Shown here one piece after another: positions 11,799 through 21,399 of a stretch of DNA of 64,000 nt. Position 1 is the stretch's first letter; every line of letters begins with the position of its first letter. The notes beneath the pieces were generated by a model. That model was not told the origin of the DNA. It did no database searches and saw only the letters and a program-made list of their open reading frames with translations. Location of the stretch: NCBI GenBank assembly GCA_014529385.2, contig CM043968.1, positions 2,074,501-2,138,500 on the forward strand, in the 5' to 3' direction. A program made the position numbers and the translations under genes. Source of the stretch: Adiantum capillus-veneris (taxonomy: Eukaryota; Streptophyta; Polypodiopsida; Polypodiales; Pteridaceae).

Positions 11799-12641
11799 TC
11801 AGGTGTTGGGATTCTGTTTTTCTACCTCTTGACGGGCCCAGGGCTTAAGGCCGTACAGGAACCCATGTAGCCTGTCTGCTGTGTGCATCAATGGGAGTTG
11901 GAGCATGAGTCGACGATATTTGACAATGTATTCTGATATGTGGCCGTCTTGGCGTAGATCGCGCCACGAATCTCTGACTTTGTTGCTCTCATTCTCTGGG
12001 ACAAAGTAGCTGAGCATGTCTCTTTGTAGGTCCTCCCAGTCCTCCCAGTGCTTTGATAGTTGTTCAGTGAGGAACCATACATAGGCGTCGTCGGCCAGGA
12101 AGGTTTTGGCCACTTGCACCCATCTGTGTTTGCCTATGTTGTTCCACTGCATGTAGTCTTCGACCTCGTTGAACCACTTGTTGAGTTCCAGTGAGGTGCG
12201 GTGGCCTTTGTATTTCTCTGGGGGAATGGATTTGAATTTTCCCAGTCTGTTTTCATCTTCTAGATGTCTGTCAGGGCTGTAGTAGCGTCTTTCACTTTGA
12301 TCATCCTGATAGTCTTCGTCTTCGGGCCGCGGTCGTCTTTGTGTGTTACGTCGCGTATTGACATTACTAGGGCCTGGACGGTCTTCGTATCGCTGGCCTA
12401 GCTGTGTTTGAATCAGGTCTTCCAGGTTAGCCGACATCAAGTTCATCTGTTGTTCCACGGAAGCCATGATGCATGCCTCCAGTCTCTTTTCTATTGTGTC
12501 TTGGGCATCTTGTCGTGTCTTCGTTTCCTTCTTCTTCTTCTCCTTCTTATTCAAATCAGGCTCGGTCTTGTATCCGTCGTCATATTCTTGATCTCCAGCC
12601 ATTTTTGTACTTTTGTGGCCGAAGCCGAAAAGAAAACTCAA
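11799..12641 (-). pseudogene. Chromovirus gag (retrotransposon gag domain)
   Basis: 280 codons. An acidic/basic N-terminus is followed by the retrotrans_gag domain, with conserved W-F-N-E-V-E-D-Y, the F-L-A-D-D-A-Y-V-W segment and the Y-I-V-K-Y-R-R-L-M-L-Q-L-P region ending in F-L-Y-G-L-K. The ATG at about 12600 (M-A-G-D-Q-E) is a more likely start than the upstream one, since the first residues translate leader sequence. The frame ends before the nucleocapsid region at 11470-11798, which has a stop. Confidence 0.85.
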
Positions 12642-12850
12642 AAATGTTGAAAACTGAAAAACTGTAGGAAAACGGCTTGAGAACGTCGAAAAACTATGAA
12701 ACAGCGCAAAACGGGGTCCAAAACGATGAAAACCGTGAAAAACGGCTCAAAAACGATGAGAATCGGTCCCAAACGGTGTAAGACGGGGCAAAATGAGGTA
12801 AAACGTTGAAAAACGGTGAAGAACGTGGAGAAACGAGACAAAACGGCAAG

Positions 12851-13032
12851 GAACGCGGGTCAAACTAGGCAAAACGGCGAAAAACGGTGGGGAACGTGGA
12901 GAAAGCGCAAGGGACGGGGCAAAACGGGCCAAGAACGCGGAGAACGCGGGTCAAACGAGGCAAAACGGCAAAAAACGGTGGGGAACGTGGAGAAAACGCA
13001 AGGGACGGGGCTAAAACGCTAGGGACGTGGTG
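12851..13032. repeat. 91-bp tandem repeat in the chromovirus leader
   Basis: GAACGCGGGTCAAAC recurs at 12851 and 12942, and the sequence between is copied with few changes. The wider leader (about 12610-13110) is built from degenerate AAACGG and GAACG(T/C)GG words. It lies between the PBS and gag. Confidence 0.7.
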
Positions 13033-13128
13033 AAAACGGGGCAAAACGGGCCAAGAACGCGGAGAAACGTGGCCAAATGGGGCAAACGGACCGAGAACGT
13101 GGTGACAACCACGAGGACTCGAGCCGAA

Positions 13129-13139
13129 GCTCTGATACC
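13129..13139 (-). other. Primer binding site, tRNA-iMet
   Basis: On the minus strand GGTATCAGAGC starts three bases inside the 5' LTR boundary. It matches the standard plant initiator tRNA-Met primer site except for the first base, which is A here. Confidence 0.85.
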
Positions 13140-13142
13140 TAG

Positions 13143-13391
13143 TGTGACGCCCTCGTTCGAGACGTCGGTGAAAAGGGGTCGCACCGGCTCACCTGCGTTG
13201 CACACGGGACCTGCAGGCAAGCAAACGCATACACAAGAACGCAACTTGAAAACTGAACGCAAGAGGGACACGAGAGTGAGGGATGCGAACGAATGATTAA
13301 TATCAAAAAAAATACCGAATACAAAAGACGCAAAAAATCACATAAAAACGAAGCTCGCAAGTTGGGGGAAGTGGCACATACTTCCCTTATA
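13143..13391 (-). repeat. Truncated 5' LTR of the chromovirus
   Basis: Matches the 7539-7791 part of the other LTR and then stops at CTTCCCTTATA. The outer ~155 bases, which include upstream promoter sequence, are absent, and unrelated LINE-like sequence begins at once. Confidence 0.85.
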
Positions 13392-13502
13392 GAGCTCCAT
13401 GTTAGATATATAGATACTATCTTACAATCTATGCATTAATCTTGCACTAGGTACTGCATCAAAAGCTTTGCAAAAATCTACAATAGACACGATGTCCATG
13501 AT
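13392..13502 (-). pseudogene. Non-LTR retrotransposon RT fragment
   Basis: At 13444-13500 the minus strand encodes V-S-I-V-D-F-C-K-A-F-D-A-V-P, the RT motif usually seen as I-D-[FY]-x-K-A-F-D-[ST]-V in LINEs. A stop follows nine codons later. It abuts the truncated chromovirus LTR. Confidence 0.5.
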
Positions 13503-13533
13503 CTCGCTCGTAGTTAATGATAGCCATCATTAA

Positions 13534-13615
13534 CTACAAGTGTAAGTATATATAATCAAGCATAGAGAATACTCTATGCTACAAGTGTAAGTATATATAA
13601 TCAAGCATAGAGAAT
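13534..13615. repeat. Direct repeat, 37 bp with 45-bp period
   Basis: CTACAAGTGTAAGTATATAT and the rest of a 37-base unit occur at 13534-13570 and again at 13579-13615 without mismatch. No function inferred. Confidence 0.9.
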
Positions 13616-15524
13616 CCTCTCTAAACCTATCCTGGCTTGTCATCTCACTTGGACACCCTCTCTCTTCCCCAAAAGCTCAGCTCATGCACAATCACAAAAG
13701 CGTAAAGCTTGATCGGCCAATGTTTTTGGCCGATCATGGTCCTACAATAGTTACTAGAAATCACTAGATCTCGAGCCTTCAATATAAGTGGCACAATTTT
13801 TAGAAAAGCCTTTGCATATGGCTCTATTAAACATGCGTGCCAATAAAGGTTCTCATGTATCTCATGCATGACTTAAAAGCTCCATAACTAGATCATCGTG
13901 GTCATGCGATCAGCTTGTATTTTGCATATTAATGGCATCAACATATCATATTGATTGTGAGAATGGTAGAGGTTTGTAGCCTGTAGATTTGTGGTATTCT
14001 CTATCATTTGGATCTAGTCCTCATACTAACTACTTTGAGGCATAGTGCCACCAGATCTCACCCTAAACCACGAGAGTGGGAAAGGGCTTTAGTTGCAACT
14101 GCATGCATAGTGTCCATAAGCTGATGTGTATGCCCTGTCAAAGGTGCTTAGGGTTCTACCTTTTCTAGTAATCAAAAGGTCCTAGAAGTGTAGATATAAT
14201 ATGTCCACTTAGAAAAGTATAAACTAGAATAAGAAGGTTTCTGTTGGATATCCCTATGTTTTGTCGTATGGTGACATTTTATGGCACCATGATGGTGTGT
14301 GTAACATGTAAATCCAATCAATAATAGTCATCTAGCTATGCCATGTGTAGCTCCCACCTCTAAGAGATATGTGCCATACTTTGTGCATCTACATGAATCA
14401 TTAGAAACACTCTTGATGTTGAGGTCTGCATGGCCATATTCACAAAATTCCTCTCAATGCATAAAAAGGAAACCCAACAAGAAGCTATCCCTGCATGGAG
14501 GTCCCCATTTGGCATGATATGTCCACTCATGAGTACTCCATCAAATTCCAGGGTCGCGGGGCAACACCTTTGAGCCGTACATCTACATGCTATTAACTCT
14601 CAGAATCTGTAGCTGCAATCGCTTGAGGGCTGCCAATAGTTCAACATGCAGAATGGAGTTAGCTAGCAACCAATCACAACTCAACATGCAGGCAATTTGG
14701 AATTCAATTGCTGTCTAGGAGATGCATGCCATCTCAACATACGGGATTCTAGGGGACACCATTACCTTGCGTGCCAATGATTGCTTGGCAAATCAACATC
14801 CGGAATGGCAAGAACTCACATCACGAGCCAACTTTGCATGTGTCGTTTGCGAAGTTGTACATGCTCTGCATTGTCCGCTCCTGTTATGTGGCATGCTACT
14901 ATCGGCCCCACTCCCCTAGACCTTTGATGGCCGATCGCTCTAATCACAAGGAATGGTCACTAAGCGACCATTCCCTATGCCACAATATCATCACCCCATC
15001 AATCTCAATCTTACAAGGTGAAGTCTTGAAATAAAGCTTCACAACACCCTTTTTCTTGTGAAAGACACACTTTTACTTTCGTACGTTTGGTTTTAAAGAA
15101 TACTTATACATCCATAAGGTTATATCAAAATATCCTCTTGAAACTTTGAGTTGACAAAAGCTTGGATTTTGTCTAATGAGATGGCCACAAATTCCACTCT
15201 TTTGCATGACATTCGTCCAATTATACAATTTTATGTGTACTTAGAAAGTCAAGAGTACAGCATGATAACCTCCTCTTGCTTGAAAAAAAATTCAAAAAAA
15301 AGAGATTGTTTACCCTCAGACTAAGTGACACTGATCATTTAAGAGGGAGGTGAGGGGATCAATGGACGGGAATTTCATGCGCGATCGTCGAGGTGTTCTT
15401 GATTGTAAATGGCTTATTAAAACTAAATCAGACCAAAAATTAAACCCGACCAAGGGCCTCGCTTGGGTTCAATTTTAGGTCTCCAAGTTTATCGTTTATA
15501 TGATTGTGTAAAATGGGAGTTCTT
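13616..15524. other. Unassigned non-coding stretch
   Basis: No recognised coding motif, repeat array or RNA gene. Small ORFs at 13645-13869 and 14722-15034 have no family signature. Confidence 0.5.
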
Positions 15525-15770
15525 CCACATGTGCGCGGACGGGCAACGTGGTTAGCCCATGCTTCCAAAAGCATTGGGGCGGGACGATGTGGGTTCCAAT
15601 CCGAGCCCTTCAACGATGCCACCATTTTTTGCATGCACTCCTCCACCTCGAGACACCCGCCATCACCCTTCGCTATCTATCCCCTTACCCGCCCCCACGT
15701 GCCCCCATGTGTCACTTAGTGTCGTGGATTGTCCACCCAAATCCTAAAAATCAAGTTGATCAAATCTATC
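15525..15770 (+). repeat. Possible tRNA-derived SINE
   Basis: A Pol III promoter-like pair is present: an A-box-like TAGCCCATG at about 15553-15561 and a B-box-like GGTTCCAATCC at 15592-15602, close to consensus. Spacing is about 30-40 bases, as in tRNA-headed SINEs. The sequence does not fold into a full tRNA cloverleaf that I can see. No clear tail or TSD was identified, so the 3' limit is arbitrary. Confidence 0.35.
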
Positions 15771-15967
15771 ATAGTCCATTAGTACCAAAATAACTAATGA
15801 TTGCACCCACATGAGCTGCCAAGCTTGGAACCCTCTACTGAGAAGTTTGATGCGAATGCACACCACCACGATATAAATTTGTGTCTGTACCACATGCAGA
15901 AGGGCTTGAACATGCAGAAGGTCTAAGTAGGCATATATAAATAAATGAATAAATATATGTGACTCAC

Positions 15968-15969
<2 letters not shown>

Positions 15970-16025
<56 letters not shown>

Positions 16026-16134
16026 GACAAGAAGAAGAAGAAGAAGAAGAAGAAGAAGAAGAGAATTTTTACGTCGCAGGAAACTATCCCACAAGACCTT
16101 AAAGATCTATTTGACGAGGAGAGTTGAATTCAAG

Positions 16135-16186
<52 letters not shown>
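15970..16186. repeat. (GA)n and (GAA)n microsatellite cluster
   Basis: (GA)n at about 15970-16022, (GAA)n at about 16029-16061 and a second (GA)n at about 16136-16186. The Leu-Ser open frames crossing them are artefacts. Confidence 0.95.
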
Positions 16187-16187
<1 letters not shown>

Positions 16188-16189
16188 CT

Positions 16190-16930
16190 TGAAGCTTAGT
16201 CATCATGATGCTAGAGACTACTTTGATGTCACAGTCTATTAGCAAGATCTTTATTTTTAATGCATTATGAAGCTGGACATTTAGCTTGCACACTTACTAA
16301 TGAGAACCTTTATGCACAACCCAAGTTCTAAGCATTTCTAGGTTGTAAAACACGTTCCTTTTTTCATGACTCTTGTGCCGGTACTACTCCCACACGCAAA
16401 TTTTGGATCTTTGATTTTGGTGATTTTGTGGGAGATCATCCGGATCAAGATTCTTCTAGATTTCAATTTTGGGCATGTTTTTTGTCTCCTATCTAGAGTT
16501 AGAGTGCATTTTCCTATAAGAACTCAAAGGTTCAAATTTTAACAAATCTCCTATTTTGGTGTGACAAGAAGCTTGGTTGGTGCTGTACTTTTCATAGCTA
16601 CAAAATAGTTGTGTAAATATTGTACCTGAAATTATGTTTGCATATCATGGTCACATATTGTGATGGATATGTGCTATTTTTGTTTTGGTTTTATGCTTGG
16701 AAAGTCATAATTATCAATTTCTAAATGGGTAAAGGTTATTACGTTGAAGGTGAACCTGAAGGTGCACCATTGTTTCTTGAGAATAATCCTACTTCTCAAT
16801 AGATGAAAGTGTTCAAAGATTTAAACCAAGGATCGCAAAAGGTCATCTAGTGGTTGCCTATAAGTGTGAAGTATAGAAGATGCCAATTCTGCTAAGGAGA
16901 CGAAAAACAATTTTTTCTCACTAGATTTGA
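16190..16930. other. Unassigned, AT-rich
   Basis: No gene seen. It may contain the decayed 5' part of the copia element that follows, but no LTR or PBS could be identified. Confidence 0.4.
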
Positions 16931-17650
16931 CCAACAATAATGTAAGGAAGATGCACTTAAAGATAGAACTCAACACTATGAAGAAGATGGACATGTCATG
17001 GAATAATTATATTTTGAAGATAAAGAACATATGTTAATCCCTTGCAATGACACTGAAGCATGCTTGTGTGGTTTAGGGACAACATGCAAGCAATTATTCA
17101 TACTTAAAAAGACTGTAGCTTTTACAAATCTTATGTCATTGTTGATTGTGGAAGAAAAGAAAATTAGTCAAGATTCATCTTCGCAAAGTGTAAATACTGA
17201 AGAGGTAAGTGTGAAAAAGTTTTTAAAACAACAAAGGTAGCAAATGTGGTACATACCAAGGATGTGGTTGTGGTCATGGAAATAAAAATCAGGGCAATGA
17301 CAACCAAAGGCGTAATACATGTGGTAAAGGAAACTTTTTGAGGTAGAGGGAGTGAAAGCTCATTGAAACTCTTGCAAAAAATATTGTATAGAATAATGGT
17401 AGGGGATGTTGCAATTGAGACCACTTTGAGCACGACTGTCCTAAAGAAGGCAACAAAACAACTTTTTAGGTACTAGTAGAGGTGTGAATGAGATTAAGAA
17501 AATGCTTATTATGCAAAATATTGTGAGTATTATATTTGAGAATGTATCTAAACGTGGTCATAAATGTCTAGTACGTAGGTTGGGTCCATCAAATCACATG
17601 ACTAGGCATGAATATGTCATGATAAATGGTTTCAAGACATGCAAGCCTTA
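16930..17650 (+). pseudogene. Decayed Ty1/copia gag and protease start
   Basis: 17031-17240 reads L-C-G-L-G-T-T-C-K-Q..L-M-S-L-L-I-V-E-E, which matches the UBN2-type copia gag pattern (nGLG...F, then LLxxE). A damaged zinc knuckle follows at about 17407-17439 (C-C-N-stop-D-H-F-E-H-D-C), where TGA replaces the second Cys codon and spacing is lost. At about 17580-17620, G-P-S-N-H-M-T-R-H-E resembles the copia protease motif D-S-G-[AC]-x-x-H-M-T. Many stops; no LTR found. Confidence 0.5.
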
Positions 17651-18310
17651 AAAGGGGCTGGACATATGATGGATATTTAAATCAAAACCCCCTTGGTATA
17701 TTAGAATGTATCTGAAAACCAATAGCCCTTTGCTATATCAAATTGTAGCTTAGACAAAGTCGTGGGCTTAGTTTTAGTGTCCAATGCCTAAGGTAAACTA
17801 TTGGAAATAGTGTTGAAGAAGGAGTTGAAAACAGTGTTGAAAAAGGGGTTGGACATGTGATGGATATGTTGGACCTATGATGGATATTGAGATCAAAAGC
17901 CCCTTGGTATATTAGAATGTAGCTTGGACAAGTGGTGGAGAAAATGGTGGACCTTGAATCCAATAGGACTTCTCTACATTAGACTCTAGCTTAGACAAAG
18001 TTGTGGACTTAGTTTTAATGGCCAATGCCTAAGGCAAACTATTGAAAATAGTGTTGAAGGAGTTGGACATGTGATTAGTGATGGATATTGAAATCAAAAG
18101 ATACTTGGTATATTAGAATGTAGCTTGGAAAAGTGGTGGAGTATATTGTGAACCTTGAAACCAATAGCCCTTCACTATATTAGATTGTAGCTTAGACAAA
18201 GTTGTTGACTTTGTTGAAGATGGAGTTGGACATGTGATGGATATTGAAATCAAAAGCCCCATGGTATATGAGAATGGAGCTTGAACAAGTGGTGGATCTA
18301 GAATCCCCAT
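17650..18310 (+). repeat. Imperfect ~200-bp tandem repeat, four units
   Basis: GATGGATATT followed by AAATCAAAAGCC..TTGGTATATTAGAATG recurs at about 17669, 17879, 18080 and 18236 (steps of about 210, 201 and 156). Each unit also carries a CAATAG.CC(T/C)T block and a TTAGACAAAGT block. It begins right after the copia remnant and ends near a poly-C run at about 18332-18348. Confidence 0.8.
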
Positions 18311-18349
18311 GCCAATGCCTTGCTTGGAGAGCCCCCCCCCCCCCCCCCG

Positions 18350-19495
18350 CAGCCAACCTCCCAGCAAAAAAAAGAAGGAAAAATACCATAGAATTCGTAG
18401 ACTTTGAGAAGATTTCCCATCACGAGAATGTCCAGTTTTAAGCTTGTTCATGTGGTGGAACAAAGTTCTAAATGATTGAATGGATCAATGGTCGATATTA
18501 AAAAGAAAAATCTTCTTGCTAGAAAAGTGCAATGAATCGACAAATTATGCATGTTAAAACCACACAACTACAATAAGTGCATTTTTAATTGCCTTAACTC
18601 GAGGAGGTCACTAAAGTCAATGTAGCATAGCACATGGCGTCAACATAAGGGATTTTATATTCTTGTGGAGTTACAACAACATGTGTGCATAAGGTGTGTA
18701 AGGGGTATATATAATTTGTTTTGGTGAACGAGGCTCCTGGGGGTAGTTTTTGATAATGAAATCTTTTTTAAAAGTGCATTTAGTAAATATTTAAAAGTGG
18801 TTTTTAGGTCATTATAAACACATGGAAAAATTATAGTTTTTATAACTTTTTATACTCTCTCTCTAAACCTCTCCGAGCGTGCCTTTTGTGTGCCGATTTT
18901 GAGCACATTAATGATAGAATTAAAAAATGTTTTGTATGTACAAAATATAGTCCACCTAATGTAGAACAAATTTGTCTCTTTGAGTGTGAAGGATTTTTTT
19001 ATTTTGGGTTCCATTTGATGCTCTAAAATTTAGTGAAAGCTAAAAAATGCTCGTATTTTCTTCTCTCTCTAGACTTTTGAAAATTGCAGGCTAATTTTGG
19101 AGAAAAGGAAGTCAAAACTAAAAAAAATTTGATCTCTCGATGATTGTAGAACTTTTCAAGATGAACTTTTTAAAATATCACAAGCCCCTCCAAATTCTTG
19201 TTAAAATTTGAGTTACGAGCTTTGGAGAAGGGTCATTTTCCATGCCTTATTTTATTTATATATATATAACCCCTCCTTTTTTATTTTATGCTCGATTATG
19301 TTTTTTGTCGATTAAAACGTGATTTCTGCCTTTTAAAGTCATGATCAAAAAATAGAAAGCACAAAAGCTATCAATATCAATATTACTATAAAAATAGTTT
19401 TGAAGCTTACATGGCATTCCATTAAGTAAGCCCTACAGACAAAGAAACGTGTGCGCACACAGAACACAAAAACACTGAAGAAGCACACAGACATC
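18350..19495. other. Unassigned AT-rich non-coding stretch
   Basis: No coding motif seen. A short (TA)n tract lies at about 19257-19268. The region may hold an LTR, but no partner is present. Confidence 0.4.
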
Positions 19496-19995
19496 TCATG
19501 CAGGTACAACATTCATGCATGCATAGGAATCGACAACACAGATCGCGCGCAACGCAAGTACGCTAAATCTGTCGCTCATGGTCCAAATGCCATCATGCCC
19601 ACTATGTGTCTTCGGGAGATAAAAAATGAAATCCATAGCAATACTTTCCCAGGAGCAGGTGGGCATGGGTAAAGGCTGTAACAATCCTTGTGCCTTATGC
19701 CTGTCAAATTTGACCTTTTGGCATACTAAACAGTTACGTACAAAATTGTCCACATCCTTCTTGAGTCTTGGCCAAAAGAAGTAACACTCCTCACCTTTCA
19801 AGGTGGTGTAGATGCCACGTTGACCCGTAAAAGGTGGAAAATGGCGCTCAGTCAAAACCTTTTCTCTCAACGGCTGTGTAACGCATAACATCGTTTTCTT
19901 CATCAAGTAGCCATCCTGTATGGAATATCCCGCTACTACCTCCCCATTCTGTATTCGAGTGAATACATTAGGGGTAGGCCCTTGATCGTTTATCT
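19496..19995 (-). pseudogene. Ty3/gypsy integrase N-terminal fragment
   Basis: The frame is open from about 19995 downwards. It contains the region preceding the zinc finger, the finger itself ending in C-L-V-C-Q, the G-L-L-Q-P-L-P linker and the start of the catalytic core (W-E-S-I-A-M-D-F-I), with the first catalytic Asp. The homology is lost after M-S-D-R-F-S, before the second Asp. It lies on the same strand as the protease-RT fragment at 32526-33285, across the giant-LTR element, and the order fits one interrupted element. Confidence 0.85.
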
Positions 19996-19999
19996 CCCA

Positions 20000-20528
20000 A
20001 GACTAAAAATAAGGGAGGGGGATATCATATTTGGGGGAGGAGGGGGGACTGACATGGCTTGATTACTTGTAGTGATTGGTCACCGATGTGCACTAGAACT
20101 CGGATAAATTTAGGGAAAGTTTTTTATTAGGTCACACATCAAATTTTGCATCAAGATGGTCATAGATCAGATTTGCAGCACGTCAAGGGTTGATTTACAC
20201 TAGCTTTGGATGGGTCAAAATTGAACGAGTAGCAAGTGTGCAAGCTGATCGGGCACATAGTTTTAAAGTCTTAGTTGTTTGGATGGGTCAGAATTGGACA
20301 AGTAGCAAGAGTGCAAGCTGATCGGGCACATAGTTTTAAAGTCAAACTAAAACACACTGAGGGTACATCTAGTTATCAGTAAAAGTGATTCCTTCGTACA
20401 TTGCCAGCCACTATGCTATACACTCTTTGATTAGTTTTACTCAGCTAGATCATGTGAAACCTAAATTTTATATGTAATATAGGGGTATGATAGTTTTCTT
20501 CAGTGACTGTCCTATAAGCGTAGAAAGG
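20000..20528. other. Non-coding flank with a ~65-bp direct repeat
   Basis: TTTGGATGGGTCA...GATCGGGCACATAGTTTTAAAGTC occurs at about 20205-20270 and 20279-20343 with a few substitutions. The rest is unassigned. It is the left flank of the giant-LTR element. Confidence 0.6.
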
Positions 20529-21007
20529 TGTAAGGTCTCCACCTTTCTAGCTGTAGAGGAATGAACTCAAAGTTTTAGGGGAAAGCATTGGACTTACAAA
20601 CAGGTAAAGCACTATTTCAAAAGCAATTAAAAATGGTATTTTTGAAATCTTAAGCACTGCAAACCCCGGGCTAGAAATTTTCAGATTTAAATTCGGACAA
20701 AAGCTAACCCCGCTAGTCCTTCCAAAAGATTCAATGTAAATTAGATTATTAAGAAAAATTGAATGGTTGCAGTAATCATTTAAGCATAGACTTTACTAAA
20801 GGCCTCCCAGATATTTACCAATTAAGCAAAAATCGGTCAAAATATGACAGAATTGATATTTCAAAGTTGGCAGGTAATGGGAGGGGTCATCACTGACTTG
20901 CCAGGGACACAATTAGCAGCAGGGGTGCCATCTTGAGCTGTAGGGCTGCTTGAGCTGCAAGAAACTGTCATTTTCACCCTATGAGAGCTTATGAGTGCCC
21001 AGAAATC

Positions 21008-21015
21008 TATAAATA
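21008..21015 (+). promoter_or_regulatory. Candidate LTR TATA box
   Basis: TATAAATA about 480 bases into the left LTR, followed about 25-45 bases later by a CT-rich likely start region. The right LTR has TGTAAATA at the matching place. If this is the promoter, the RNA leader exceeds 3.5 kb. Confidence 0.4.
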
Positions 21016-21399
21016 AGACCCCTTGCTTCACATTTTGAAGAGACTCGGAGTCCTGACCATTTCTCTCTCACCTATAGAGACCTCTACTTAGAAATCACTA
21101 GAGAGCAAAACTCTAGCTGGTTAATCCGTAGTAATTAGCACTAAACCTTTTTAATTAAGAGAATTATGTTGATTTACTTACATTTTCTTAATTAATCTAA
21201 TTAATTAAGAAGATTAAACTTACTTACACTCTAATTTTCTCTCCTAATTCTTAATTCTTTGCTGATTATTGAGATTAAGCTTAGGGGTACTAATCTAATT
21301 AATTATTATGTTATATTAAGGTTAAAATTAACAATTTTAGTCATAAATTAATGGTAATTATAGTAATTAAAATTAGATTGATATAAGATAATTATCAGG

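Larger units (their letters stand above)
7539..13391 (-). mobile_element. Ty3/gypsy chromovirus, minus strand, degenerate
   Basis: A nearly complete LTR retrotransposon. In minus-strand order it has a truncated 5' LTR (13143-13391), a tRNA-Met primer site (13129-13139), a repeat-rich leader, gag, protease, RT-RNase H, integrase with a C-terminal chromodomain-like segment, and the 3' LTR (7539-7946). The order protease-RT-RNaseH-IN and the chromodomain place it among chromoviruses of Ty3/gypsy. It has frameshifts, in-frame stops and an integrase-core deletion, so it is non-autonomous now. No TSD can be tested because the 5' LTR is truncated. Confidence 0.9.

Noticed and set aside
15744-16293. 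ORFs rich in Leu-Ser on the minus strand
   Set aside because: They translate (GA)n and (GAA)n microsatellites. The same holds for Ser-Leu or Arg-Glu ORFs near 3886-4511, 42112-42749, 49418-49697, 54845-55190 and 58448-61390.
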